This document shows positions 37,393-48,989 of a DNA stretch of 64,000 bases, piece by piece. The DNA comes from Planococcus citri (Eukaryota; Arthropoda; Insecta; Hemiptera; Pseudococcidae). Where the stretch lies: positions 7,998,001 to 8,062,000 of the forward strand of contig NC_088681.1 of NCBI RefSeq assembly GCF_950023065.1, read 5' to 3'. The position numbers and the translations under genes were made by a program. Each line of letters opens with the position of its first letter. The first letter of the stretch is position 1. The notes under the pieces were generated by a model that did no database searches, was not told where the DNA came from, and saw nothing but the letters and a program-made list of their open reading frames with translations.

Positions 37393-38294
37393 ATGGAAAA
37401 TATAATACACTTGGATTTTTTCGACGAGATGTCACCCACCATGAAACATATTTACTTGGTGTACTCCGCTGCGGGAGGAGCACTGTACGAAAATTACATC
37501 ACAAGTAAATTCAAAAACCTCTATAGATTTTTATTTGGTTTTCATTATCTCTTTACAACAATTGTATCGGTAATGACACTTCTCCAACAACAAGAATACA
37601 ACATCCAAGTGATCGCGAAGTGTTTTATGTCCTTAATAATAGTTCACACCCTGATAATCAAAGTTCTGGTGATTTATCGAGAACGAAGCACTTTCCACGC
37701 GTTACTCGATCAGATGAATAAGCTTAAAGATGACGAGTTCATCGGACCGAAATTCAATTTCACCACAGACCAGATCGAAGAGAAAAACGTGCCAAAATTA
37801 AGCGTGAAAATGATCAAATACACTTTATTATACGCCTTGGCGATTTATTCGATTACATTTTTGCCAAAATTTATCGATTACATCCTAGGCGGAGAATTCT
37901 GCATCGATTACAAGTTGGATTTCCTCTTACCGTTTCCAGTACTCGATACACAAAAATTGAGTTCATTCCTCATCGTTCACGCTTTCGTAGACCTGCTCGT
38001 CTTGATCTATCCGATCATCCGGCAGGGATCGATTTTATTACCACTATTGCTCTCGACTCATCTGAAAAATCAAGCGATTCGTTTGCAAAATGACATGAAA
38101 TATCATACAGCAGTAGCTTTCGAGTGTTTGGAAGAGTGTGACAGGCGAGAAGAACACATTTTAAGCGAATCTCCAAAATGCAAACTCGTGAGAAATTTCC
38201 AATTACGGGATATTCAGCGGCAACGAGATAGACACGTTCGAGAATTCATGCACAAGATTCGACAATGGATCAGATTTCATCAAACATGGACTTC
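37393..38294 (+). CDS. Odorant receptor first exon without its own 3' exons
   Basis: 902 intact bases encode 300 residues plus two bases, ending at donor TTC|GTAAGT in the same phase and at the same length as its three paralogs. The start is MENIIHLDFFDEM. Hydrophobic segments at about 45-65, 72-95, 140-162 and 185-215 fit membrane helices 1-4 of an insect odorant receptor. The long loop after them (HLKNQAIRLQNDMKYHT to MHKIRQWIRFHQ) is nearly the same as in the paralogs, while the first 130 residues differ much more. The paralogs' exons 2-4 (helices 5-7) are absent between 38295 and 41380, where a family E foldback begins about 45 bases after the donor. Either its 3' end was lost, or this is an alternative first exon using the next gene's exons 2-4. 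The phases allow this. Confidence 0.85.
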
Positions 38295-38340
38295 GTAAGT
38301 TTTGACGTGTTTTTTTTCAACAACAAATTTAGTCCGGCAT

Positions 38341-40005
38341 ATGACAATAGGAGTAATTGCACCCCCCCCCCCGCCGATCCTCCGGGACAACTTTTTTCTT
38401 AAAGAGGACATCCTAAGGAACATTTTAAAGCAAACTTGCCAAAAAAAAAGTTGGCCTTACTTACAAAATGGCGGCCATTTTGATTGACAGGTCAGCCGAA
38501 ATCGCAGATATTGCGTTTTAACATAGGACTTGCACGAACTTTTTCAAACTTTACAAAGGTAGATCGAAAGATCATGCAAAAATTTATCACCTGTCAAAAT
38601 TTCAAGCGCCAAAGTGCGTTTGTAGATTTTTGGTGAATTTTTGAAAATCGAATTATTTAGGCCAAAAAAGGGGGAAAAATTAAAATTTTACCAAATTGAC
38701 CAAGAAAGCTGAAATTTGGGATATACCCTATTTTCGACATGCCAAATCGATTGGAAACGGTTTCAACCCGTTTTGAGCAGTTCTGGAGCCTCCAGCAGAT
38801 TTTTGAAACTCGAAATTCTCACAAAATTCCATCAAATTGGAGTTGTAAAGCTAAAATTTATTCTAAAAACTAATTTCAATACGCTACGAAGTCTTGCAGG
38901 TGAATTTCAAGTCGTTTTGGAGCCTCTAACGACTTGAAATTCAACTCCTGAAGCCTTCAGCGGATTTTTGAAACTTTAAATTTTCAAAAAACATCTGATC
39001 AAATGGAGATGGAAAGCTGAAATTTACTCTACACTCTAATTTTAACACCCTCTTTTCAGAACCTTTAGCAACTTTTTGGAAAATTACTGGAGCATCCAGT
39101 AAATTTTTGAAACTTGAAATTCCCACAACATTAATTTATCACAGTGGAGTTGGCAAGCTGAAATTTACTTCGCAGACTACATGGAGGTTTCAAATGGTTT
39201 TGAAGCTTCCAGCTACTTTTGGAAAATTTCAATTTTGCAAAGAAACTCCGCACAACCTTTCAAAAAGTTGCTGGAGGCTCCAAAACGACTTGAAATCCAC
39301 CAGCAGTCAACTTCGCAGCGTATTGAAATTAGTTTGCAGAAGGAATTTCGACTCTCCATCTCAATTTGATGAAATTTTCGGGAAATTTCAAGTTTTAAAA
39401 ATCTACTGGAGGCTCCAGTAATTTTCAAAAAAGTCGCTGGAGGCTCTAAAATGACTTGAACCCACCTGCAGTCGTCTTCAGAGGGTGTTAAAATTGGAGT
39501 GTAGAGTGAATTTCTGCTTTCCATCTCCATTTGATGAAATTTTGTGGGAATTTCAAGTTTCAAAAATCTGCTAGAGGCTCCAGAACTGCTCAAAACTGGT
39601 TGAAACCGTTTCCAATTGATTTTGCATGTCGAGGATAGAGTATATCCCAAATTTCAGCTTTCTTAATCAATTTGGTAAAATTTTGATTTTTTCCCCTCAT
39701 TTTTGGCCTAAGTTGGATTTTCAAAAATTCGCCAAAAATTGAAAAACACACTTTAGCACTTGAAATTTTGACAGGTGACAAATTTTTGCATGATCTTTCG
39801 ATCTACCTTTGTAAGGTTTGAAAATTTTCGTGCAAGTCCAATGTTGAAACGCAAAATCTGCGATGTCAGTCAAAATGGCCGCCATTTTGTAAGGCCAACT
39901 TTTTTTTGGGGTAAGTTTGCTTTAATATGTTCCTTAGGATGTCCTCTTTAAGAAAAAAACCGTCCCGGAGGATCGGTGGGGGGAGGGGGTGCATAATTTC
40001 CTGCA
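38341..40005. repeat. Foldback element, family E, copy 3 (most complete)
   Basis: Nearly the whole element is palindromic: the left arm (aattgcaccccc, then ccgatcctccgggacaact, then gattgacaggtcagccgaaa) returns as reverse complement by 40005, with the centre near 39170-39230. The inner part of each arm is a GGAGGCTCCAG repeat series. It sits directly behind the orphan receptor exon. Frames up to 145 codons inside it are repeat artefacts. Confidence 0.85.
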
Positions 40006-41328
40006 AATTTGAAATGAATAACTAGATATTTGTAATCAAGGACCCCAAAAACCTAATGAACCGTATCACTAATTTTTTTTTCAATTTTTAAGGAAACTAG
40101 AGGTGGCAATGGGGGCGTTGGAAGGGTCAGATCAGAAAAATAAGTTCACATTCGTATTTAGCGATCCCTAAAACCTATAAAACGAAATGTCACATGATAC
40201 CTATTCAACCTTTATTTTCATATTCTGATCAAAATTCTTGTGCTCCGTACTCTCCCTCCGCCCATTTTCGGAATCCCACCACAAAAATCTCGTAATTGCA
40301 AGTAGGTATCGTGAAAATGTACGATTTTTCGATTTTTTAAAAAAACATTTCATTGTAATTCTGAAATTTGGCAAGCTTTTGAAAATTGGCCTTTTAAGGA
40401 AAGCTCAACATTGAACTTTTTATGAGCAAATATGTGTATTATCCTTACATTTCTGAAAATAGAGGAGCAATTTGCAAATTTTCAAAATGGCTGACAATTG
40501 AAAATTTTAAATGCCAGTACTGGCAATTCTAATCAAAATTTGGCGATTCAACTTTTTAAAAATCATTTTATTTTACATTAAAAGGGTTATTCGCTCCGGG
40601 TGCCAAAATCAGTGGTTCCACTTTTCATATAGTCTGAAAAAAAATCTCTAAATTGGGAGTGCTGAGGATGCTGATAATTGTTGAAAAAAAAAAAATAAAA
40701 CCCTCATTAATGAATAGATAGGTACTCACTGAATTTTTACGAATTCATCGAGAAAAAGAGTTTTGTTGAAAATAGCAGCTTTTAAATCGTCCAAAATTGA
40801 CAAATTCGTCACGTTTTCATGAATATTTCAACTTGGTAGGTAGCTAGGTATACCTATATTCATATTCTCGGAAGATGACATCAGCACGTACCTACCTTAG
40901 CCAAAATCATTTTAAATGAGTAGATTTTCAAAAATTCATCATAATTGACAAATCAATTTAAACCAAGAATGATTAGGAAATTGAAAATTCTCAGAAATAA
41001 TTCCTTTGATAATTATTTCACGTGTACAAAAAAGTTGCTCGAACAATCATTTCAATTCATAGGCTCAAAATACCTTCTTGCTAATCTTCAAAAGTGTTAC
41101 GTACCTACGTACCTACCTACTTGAGAAATCATTTAAAATTCGTCGACAAATAATTCATCTATTACCTTTGGAACTTTAGGCGATAATTTCCTCGGAATCG
41201 TTATGTACCCGACTAAAATACTTTCTTGGATCTTGAATTAATAACATCATACGTAGGTACTTAGATAAGTATAGGCCAACTCGAATAATCTACGCATTGA
41301 GTTTTCTAAAGTCAACCAGTAGGTGAGT
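40006..41328. other. Intergenic sequence before the second receptor gene
   Basis: It was checked for receptor exons 2-4 (motifs NLFKEC, ILDSKE, SMPWY) and none was found. A diverged copy of the dispersed attcg...aaaac motif lies at about 40145-40190. Confidence 0.45.
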
Positions 41329-41334
41329 TCAGTA
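41329..41334 (+). promoter_or_regulatory. Candidate initiator of the second receptor gene
   Basis: TCAGTA in the context gtgagttcagtacattt lies 50 bases before the ATG. See the matching site at 37345. Confidence 0.35.
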
Positions 41335-41380
41335 CATTTGGTTTCGTTTAATATTGTGATCTTCATCTCTTGTTTTCAAT

Positions 41381-44300
41381 ATGGAGAATATAATTCATTT
41401 GGAGTTTTTCGAAGAGATGTGCTCGCCTATGAAACACATCTACCTCGCGTACTCGGCGATTGGAGGAGCACTCTACGAAAGATATACAACCAGTAAATTC
41501 AAGTACGCTTTCGCCAGTTTACTCGCTTACCAGTATGCATCGTATTCGTTGCCATTAGTTCTGGAAATCATACAACACCAAAACCCTGATCCGACTCTAA
41601 TTACAAAGTATTGGACACAATTAATCTACATCAATATACTGATCGCAAATGCTCTGGCAGTGTATTGGAAACGAGGTACTTTTGTCGCCTTGTTCGACCA
41701 GATGAGCGAGCTAAAGAAGGACGAGTTCATTAAACCGAATTTCAATTTCACTGCTGATCATATCGATGAAATAAATATGGAAAAATGGAACATGAAAGGA
41801 TTCAAATACAACATCATGTACGCTCTGATAGTTGGTGTTATCCAATCTTTGCAGAAGCTTGTAATATACGCGTATACCGGAGAATTCGTCATAGACTACC
41901 AACGTGATTATATTTCCCCTGTACCATTTGTCGATTCTCAAACACTGCTTTGCTATATTTTCATTCACTTGATCGGTTCGGTGACGCTATTGTTTTTCGC
42001 AATCACTACGTATGGATCAATGTTTCTACCATTGACAATATCGATGCATCTTAAAAATCAAACGATTCGTCTACAGAATGATATGAAATATCATACAGCT
42101 TTAACTTTCGAGTGCATGGAAGAGTGCGACAGACGTGAGGAAAAAGTACTCAACGAATCGCCGAAATGCGAACGTGTCCGAAATTTCCAATTGCGCGATA
42201 TCCAGAGGCAACGCGACAGACACATCGCAGAATTCATGCATAAAGTTCGACAATGGATCAAATATCATCAAAAATTGAGTTCGTAAGTTGCCACAAAAGA
42301 TTTTCACATTCTTGGATTTATTTCAATTTTGAAAGAGTTGATTCGTAATATTACCGCTCAATTTGCAGGTGTGCCAATCTCTTCAAGGAATGTGTTTCTC
42401 CCCTTTTGGCTTCGCATGTTGTTACTTGCTGCGCTGGAGTTATTGGTCCTGGTTATGTCGTCGCTCAAGTAAACATTTCTATAATCATTTTTAAGCTTTG
42501 TTTATTCCTACCATGCTTATTTAACCAGCAAAAAATCCATTTTTCAGGTAATATTAGATTCGAAAGAATCCAGCTATGATTGTTTTTCTCACGTTGCAAT
42601 ACACACAGTAAACTTGTTGGCTGCATGCGCCATCTCCAACGTCATTCTCGAAATGGTGAGTTGACTCGGCAAAATATACTTAGGTACCATGCACAAAAAT
42701 AAAACTCTAAATCGCTCAAAATTCGAAAAAAATTCAAAAAATGAAACGAATTTTTATTGTTTTGTTGTGAGTGTAATTTTCATAAACTCATGAAAAAGTA
42801 GGTACGTCAGAAAAAGGTCAAAATAAGACATCTGAATAAATTTAAACTTTTTTTAATGTTTGAAATTGAAAATTGATGTTTTATGAATTTTGATTTTTTT
42901 GTGAGGAGTTCATTTCATTGAGTGAAATGGGTTTTTCAACTTTTTCAACAGATTCGTAAAAATAGTTTAGTCAAATGACTCGACTTTACCAATCAAAACG
43001 TTTTAACATGTTTTAAATCAAAAAATCGCATTTTTTCGCAAACTTAAATTTTTTAAAAATCGACTTTGCAACATGGTACCATCTCAATTTTTTAATATGT
43101 TGTTCAGCATAAAAAGTTGTCCATAATATATTTTTTTCAGAATTTTTGAGAATCGGAACGATATGAAAACTACGTTTCGAAACTTTTTGAGCTAATTTTT
43201 TGTACGAAAAATAGTGGCAACACTGATTTTTATGATATCACCAAAAAGCCTTTCAAAACCCCCAACTATGGGGAAAAGTTCCATTTTGGTAGGTTTCGTG
43301 GTTATCGAGTAATCCGCTGCTGAAATGGATGGTATTTTAGGTTCACTGAAAACTTTGACACCCCCTGGCTGTCGTTAAAAATGGGCTAGAGGGCTGCGAT
43401 TTGCGCCATTGGTCATCCCTTCGGAAGGTCTTTCCACAGGCTTCTTGGTCGAATTGATGTGGAATGACCCGTCCAAAAACTTGGACACCAGGATTTTTTT
43501 TCTGTACCAACATTTTTCGTTCCACTTGACCAATGATGTATTCAAGTGGGGCAGACTGGTGGGTCATTCAGTGGAGAACAAAATAGAAAATAAACGAATG
43601 ATTCTGAATTTTGTATATGTTCTTCGCTTCAACGAGAGCTCTAATTTGATATTTTTACAGTCTTTATACGGTGAAAAATAATGTAGACAGGAAGATCAGA
43701 AATTAGCATTTTGAGGCAATTTTTGAAATCACCAATGTTCGTGTCAAGAGAAAACTATTCGACCGATATGAGTCCAATTTTGTACAGTGATGTAAATTAG
43801 CGTGTTATTTTGAAATAATATATACCTACCTAATGCCATTTTTCAAAAAAAAAATCATTTTTGGCTCCTTCTTCTTACTTTGAAAATTTCTTTTCCCCTT
43901 AAACCCCTTCTCCCCCCGCCACCATGAAAACTTTTCGTTGCACAATAAAATAGTGTCATTTACATCATAATTGTTATCATTGTGCAAATTCTCAAGCAAA
44001 TTAATTAATTTGGAGAGGCTGTGCCTTTGTCAACGGAAATTTCAGCATGAAAATTCATCATCGATTCGTTGAAGAATTGCAAGGGAGGGAATTTTTTTTT
44101 CAAATGTTCGTCTACACATTGCTGAAATATCTCAAAAATGCAAAAAATTTTGATTTTTTAGGTTTCTGATGGTATTTTTACGATAAGTGCCAAACTTGTA
44201 ATTTTTTTTTCTCAAAAATTAAAAAAAATGCCAGTCCAATTTTTTGATATGTTATTCTACATACAAAGGACTAAAACTGAGAATTTTTTCAGAATTTTTA

Positions 44301-47300
44301 CTCGCCGACATCGTGGTTGTATTTAAATTATAAGTTTTTAAATAGATTTTTTTAGGTTTTTGAAAGTGGCAACACCGATTTTGACATCATTCGTCGATTA
44401 CCCTCTCAAAGTACTACAATTTGAAAAAAAATTCAAAATTCTGTACCATGTACAACCGGAGCAATTGAAGACGTCATAGCAAAAAGGACATATGTGTGAA
44501 AGTTGTATTTTGAGAAAAAACTGTTTGAAAGTTTGAGTGCTTGTGAAGTTTAGAAATGTGCATATTTGAACATGGTAACGATTTTATCTTATTTTCCCAC
44601 TATCTAACTATATGAAATGCTATGCACCATCAGTCTGGAGGAAACTGTGTGTTAGCGGTAAGCGCTCAAACATTTCGAATTATATGTCCTTTTTGAAGCG
44701 AAAAATTGGACAATTTTTTTTTTGATTTAAAAATGTTTTTGAGCAAATTTTTGGATTTAAACCAGGTAAATAATGGTTGATAACACAAAATCGGCCATGA
44801 GTAACCCATTATCTCTGAAAAAAGATCGCTATGTTGAGTAAAAAAAAAAAAAAAAAAACAAAAAAGACATGTTTTTTTGGCCAATTTTTTTTATTGATTT
44901 AAAAATGTTTTTGAGCAAAATTTTGGATTTAAACCAGGTAAATAATGGTTGACAACACAAAATCGACCATGAGTAACCCAATATCTCTGAAAAAGTAAAT
45001 TTTTAATCGACTTCGCAGTTTTAAAATGGCGATATCTCACTGGTTTTTTGACTTTGTGAAGTGGGGGTGGTCTCATATGATAGAGGAAGGTCTGAAGAAT
45101 AACAATATGGATTCGTCTTAAAAAGGACATATGTGTCATATATACCCCTTTTTGTTATGACGTCTTCAATTTGCAACTGAAATTTTTCATTTTCAGTCAC
45201 TTAGGAGAACTTTGAAGCCCCACAGCTCCGCCAAAAAAAATCTAAAAAATGTCCGGTTTGCGTCATTCGTTGTCGTTTGATGACCTCTAAACATGATGTG
45301 ATTTTGAAAAAAATCGAAGACCCCTCGTGCAAAAATCCGCTGATTTGGTATGGAATGACCCATAATAACCAAAAAATGCAGTGCGGCTGTATTTCAAGAT
45401 ATTCCCTTGTTGATATGGGAAGGATTGCCCTACACACTCTGCTAGTGATTCGTATCATTCTTTCTTAGATGATGTCTTGAAATACATACACTAGCTATGT
45501 GTACCTTAGTACACATATTTTACTCCCACATACTGGAAGTTATGGTAATGTGTTGACTGCTATATGAGCTAGGTGACCATACACACACATGCACGATCAT
45601 TGTATGTATTCTGTGTAAAACAATGTGAGAGATAGGGGATATATAATATGTAGGGCAGAAGAATATATGCTCTGAAAAACTGAACATATGCGCATATTTT
45701 ATGCGCTAATTTTGTCAAAAATATGCAAAAAAATTCCCTAAAAAGTCAAAATATGCCAAAATATTCCCATCATTTCCTACACAATATGGGTATCATTTTG
45801 CAGGGAAAAACAAAGTGAATTCAATGGTAACATTGAAAATTTGATAAAGTGATAAATCTTATATTTTAAGACAGTTTTTTTATAGTGTTGAACTGTTGAC
45901 GTTTTCCATTCAAAAAAATTTGCGTTCAAGAAATTACAAAAAATAAAAATTTGTGTTCAAAAAATTACGAAAAAGTGAAATTTTGAAGATTTTTGAAAAT
46001 ATTCCGTAAAAATAGGGAAAAACTGTAAAAATTGATTAAATATGCTGAAATATGCGCTAAAACAGGTAAAAATATGCTAAAACGTGCATTTTTAGTCGAA
46101 ATATGCTAAAATATGCAAAATAACATTGGCTTATTCGACTCAAAATCTCTTGATTCGCAAAGATGTGTTGGATATTCCCTATCTAATGGCAAAGAAAAAA
46201 ATATGCCAAAGAATATGTTCTTCTGCCCTAATAATATGGAATGTGATGGCTCCCACCTCGCGTCTTCACAGGGAGGTCTCTGTACCTCTGTACACCCTGT
46301 CTACAACCGTTAGTATAAATACGAATACGTGAGTGCATCAAATCGCTAATGTTCTTACAATTTCGCGATAGTTGGTTCTTAGTCACTACCCAGGTGGTGT
46401 AGCGAGCTTGCTCGTTACACCTAAACGCATGATCACATGAGCACTTGCTCATGTCATCCTTTTTTCTGTTTGTACCACTCTCAGCGTGGAGATGTAGCCA
46501 TGACAATAGCTAATTAAATTATCTATTATTGGCGTCTTATAAGGGTTATTCTCTCGATTCCAGCCACTTTGAGGGTAATCCGCTAAATTACTTGTGAATT
46601 TCTTTATAAATAACGCTAGATAAATAATCTTCATCTGAATTTCTCTGCTAAACGAAACTTAAAATCATTTCGATTAAATAACTCTTAATTTTGGTTCTGC
46701 CGTCGTCTCTAGTATTAGTGAGGCAAAGGAGAGACAGTAAAATTGCATTGTTATGTAAGTAATTTACAATTAATTCCCTGGGCAGCGTTCGCCCATCCAG
46801 ATTAATGTCGCTTTTAACGTAATTATATTTTAATAAGTGTAAAATGTAACTTTATCACATTTTATGAAGTGTAAATATTTTTTCATCCTTTAAGAAACTC
46901 ACGTCGCGTGTTTAATATCCGCATCTACGTATCTTCCATCTATTGTCTGTACTTACGAGCATATACTCGTATGTAAGCATAGGTTATAACACTTGTACAT
47001 AAATATCTGTAGACTTGGACTATTTTGTAATAAAAACATCATTGAAAGGTGTTGAGCTGTGTTTTTATTTAAAATGGTATCAAGAAATATGCTTATAGCA
47101 GGTTTGAATGATTAAACTCTCCCACATTGAGCTAGTCTGGGAAACAAGGCAAATATTCCCCACTAAAGGAATATTTCTTAGCCGCATTCACGTAGAGTTG
47201 ATTAAAATCTATCTTAACAACCTGATCATTCTCATCTCGTTTATAACAACGTTTCGATGTTTTTGGACAATTGATGCGTTTCACCCATTGAGGAGGTTCG

Positions 47301-48353
47301 GGGAAGGGCTTGGTTGAGGTCAATTTGAAAAACTAAGGCTACTTCGTGTTCAGCGATATCAAAAACATACTATTTCATTTGTCACAGGAATGAAAAACCA
47401 TTTGTTTGACTTTTACCCCCTTTGGGAGGTGCCGGGGGCAGTAGACGAGATTCAATCAAAAATCTGACGTCATATTCGTGTTCAGTGTCACCAAAAACAT
47501 ACAATTCGATATATCACATGCCGCAGATTCTTAAAAAAAGTTTTGCCCAAATTTGGGGGAGGGGGTGCTCCCTCCCAATCAAAAGATCCCATCTCGAGAA
47601 TTAAATATTTCGAAAAAGCATCAAAAGGTACATGTTTGGACATTTTTTCAGAATTTTAAATGGTAGCTCCCACTTACAGCTGTATTTTGAAATTTGAACT
47701 TTCAATTTTTGAGAATTTCGAAATGCTTAAGGAGTTTGAAATGCAATGCCCTTTTGAACTGTGAAATCAGTTTTGATCAAAGTATCACAACTTTGGAGGC
47801 ATGCGCTGCTGAAGTTGAGTAGGTACCTCGAGACAATGTGAAAATAATTGAAGCCCACCCCCACTTGGGACCAAACGGGTGGGTGGACATTGTAACAACA
47901 ATTTTGGAATGACCCCTTGGGTTTTCTATTTGGAGCAAAAGAATCAGAGCTTTTTCGGAAATTTTCTCTCTTTGAGGATCCATATTACCTTTCCAAGGAC
48001 ACATCCCCAGCTGAACATTTTTTTTTAGCTGATTTTAAACTCAAAATAAAGGTCTTCACCGAATTTGGTTGAAATCCGTCGACCTTTTTTTTCAGTTTGG
48101 TGCACAGAACATTAACTTTTTGATTTTTTTTCAGAGTGATGATATTTCATCAGAGATTTATTCGATGCCGTGGTATTATTTGCCAGTAAAAGATCAAAAA
48201 GTACTTCTTCAATTTCTCACTTTGGCTCAAGACAGCTCAATGTTACGTATTTTCAAAGTATATCCACTTTCTTTGGAAAAGTTCCCGGAACTGATGAATG
48301 ACGCATACGGATATATTCAATTGATGCGAATTCTAGAAATGAAAATACATTGA
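41381..48353 (+). CDS. Odorant receptor, complete four-exon gene
   Basis: Exons 41381-42282, 42369-42468, 42548-42655 and 48135-48353 join cleanly (phases 2, 0, 0) to encode 442 residues, typical for an insect odorant receptor. The start is MENIIHLEFFEEMCSP. Helices 1-4 lie at about 42-64, 74-95, 140-162 and 185-212. A long cytoplasmic loop (FECMEECDRREE to HKVRQWIKYHQ) follows, then helix 5 (VSPLLASHVVTCCAGVIGPG), helix 6 (VNLLAACAISNVILEM), and the conserved end with IYSMPWYYLP, KVLLQFLTLAQ and DAYGYIQLMR. That last motif stands where the family usually has aromatic-rich SYSYFTLLR. Such receptors form ligand-gated cation channels with Orco in olfactory neuron dendrites. Intron 3 is 5.5 kb and full of mobile elements. 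Confidence 0.92.
42369..42468 (+). CDS. Receptor gene 2, exon 2 (helix 5 region)
   Basis: It follows acceptor TTTGCAG, completes the split serine codon, encodes CANLFKECVSPLLASHVV to GYVVAQ, and ends at donor GTAAAC. It is 100 bases, as in both other copies. Confidence 0.9.
42548..42655 (+). CDS. Receptor gene 2, exon 3 (helix 6 region)
   Basis: 36 codons, VILDSKESSYDCFSHV to NVILEM, bounded by acceptor TTTTCAG and donor GTGAGT. Confidence 0.9.
42940..43580. repeat. Diverged copy of repeat family A
   Basis: Segments such as tttttaatatgttgttcagc and tagtggcaacactgattttt correspond in order to 710-870, and the later part has gaatgacccgtcc like 1110-1125. It lies in intron 3 of receptor gene 2. 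Confidence 0.55.
43700..44095. other. Intron 3 of receptor gene 2, unassigned
   Basis: No feature is seen apart from a C-rich stretch at about 43895-43925. Confidence 0.35.
44100..45360. repeat. Family A copy interrupted by a 701-bp element
   Basis: The flanks match bases about 570-1130 almost colinearly. The match is broken after gagcaatt at 44466 and resumes at aatttgcaactg at 45168. The intact site gagcaatttgcaactg is seen at 931-946. Confidence 0.85.
44467..45167. mobile_element. 701-bp MITE, AATT duplication, GAAGACGTCATA ends
   Basis: Terminal inverted repeats start GAAGACGTCAT and are mirrored at 45167. AATT (44463-44466 and 45168-45171) is a true 4-bp duplication, because the empty site in the family A copy at 931-946 has AATT once. 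Inside, a block of about 110 bases (gagcaaatttttggatttaa through catgagtaacccattatctc) is present twice, at about 44700-44822 and 44888-44998. No transposase frame is seen. Confidence 0.88.
45361..46229. repeat. Low-complexity block rich in ATATGC words
   Basis: Words such as aatatgcaaaa and tatgctaaa recur from about 45665 to 46120. The phrase agggcagaagaa near 45652 recurs inverted at about 46217, so a terminal inverted-repeat element is possible. No gene is visible. Confidence 0.4.
46230..47080 (+). mobile_element. Possible long terminal repeat-like block
   Basis: TATAAATA at 46313 has the look of a promoter. AATAAA at 47028 is followed by a T-rich stretch and then TGGTATCAAG at about 47082, which resembles the initiator-tRNA primer site used by Copia-type elements. 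No second LTR, target duplication or coding part was found, so it may be a decayed solo LTR or unrelated sequence. Confidence 0.25.
47300..47960. repeat. Repeat family F, copy in receptor gene 2 intron 3
   Basis: It contains two copies of the dispersed phrase attcgtgttcagcgatatc/gtc ... aaaacata (47345, 47472). A tail follows (agctcccacttacag, atgcaatgccctttt, gtgaaatcag, gtacctcgaga) that matches 61085-61310 in order. It ends about 170 bases before exon 4 of the gene. Confidence 0.65.
48135..48353 (+). CDS. Receptor gene 2, exon 4 (helix 7 and C-terminus)
   Basis: It follows a T-rich tract ending TTTCAG. It encodes SDDISSEIYSMPWYYLP to RILEMKIH and stop. It is 219 bases, exactly as long as exon 4 of the next gene. 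Confidence 0.92.
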   Translation, partial: SDDISSEIYSMPWYYLPVKDQKVLLQFLTLAQDSSMLRIFKVYPLSLEKFPELMNDAYGYIQLMRILEMKIH

Positions 48354-48989
48354 AGAGGTGAAGAGCCTACATTAACGAACAGTCGAACACCTACACTTTT
48401 GCATAACTTTTTATTTACTAGCTTTAGTAGAATTATTGAATAATATAAGCACCATTTTGATGTACCTACTCGTAAATGTTAGACTTGAATGTGTTTAGCA
48501 GAGCACTCGAATTGTTCATCTTCTTATTGTTAGTATAATAAGTACCTACACATAACTTTAATTAACACACCAATTATATTTTCAAATGTTTTTTCGATGA
48601 TCATTTCAAGTGATTTCTATTTTATTCATGTTCAAAATAATACGAAGTTGAAAATTCCAACTAATCGTTTTTTGACGATTATTTGGCGGGAATATAAAAT
48701 TACTCGAATGGAAAATCCAATTTATAAGTTCAACATATTTGCTTGCTGTTCTTCAAAACAACACGAGCCTAAAAATTATTTAACGTTTGAGACAACAAAC
48801 GATTAAGATCACTTTCGAAGCTTTACTGAAAACAATAATTTCCTCAGAATCGCAAAGTACCTACCTCATTTAAATAAGTAGCTAGTTGGAAAAACAAATC
48901 AACTAGTACGTTCTACATTTTGTGTAAGTACTGTAGGTATTTGGTTCTGGCAAATGTTGTGATCTTCGTGTGTGTTTTGAAAAAAAAAA
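48354..48989. other. Intergenic region between receptor genes 2 and 3
   Basis: No repeat or exon is recognised. The last 50 bases (gcaaatgttgtgatcttcgtg) resemble the upstream sequence of genes 1 and 2, so the promoter region was copied with the gene. Confidence 0.45.

Noticed and set aside
39213..39650. 145-codon minus-strand frame
   Set aside because: It is made of GGAGGCTCCAG-type repeats of a family E foldback; similar frames occur in each copy.
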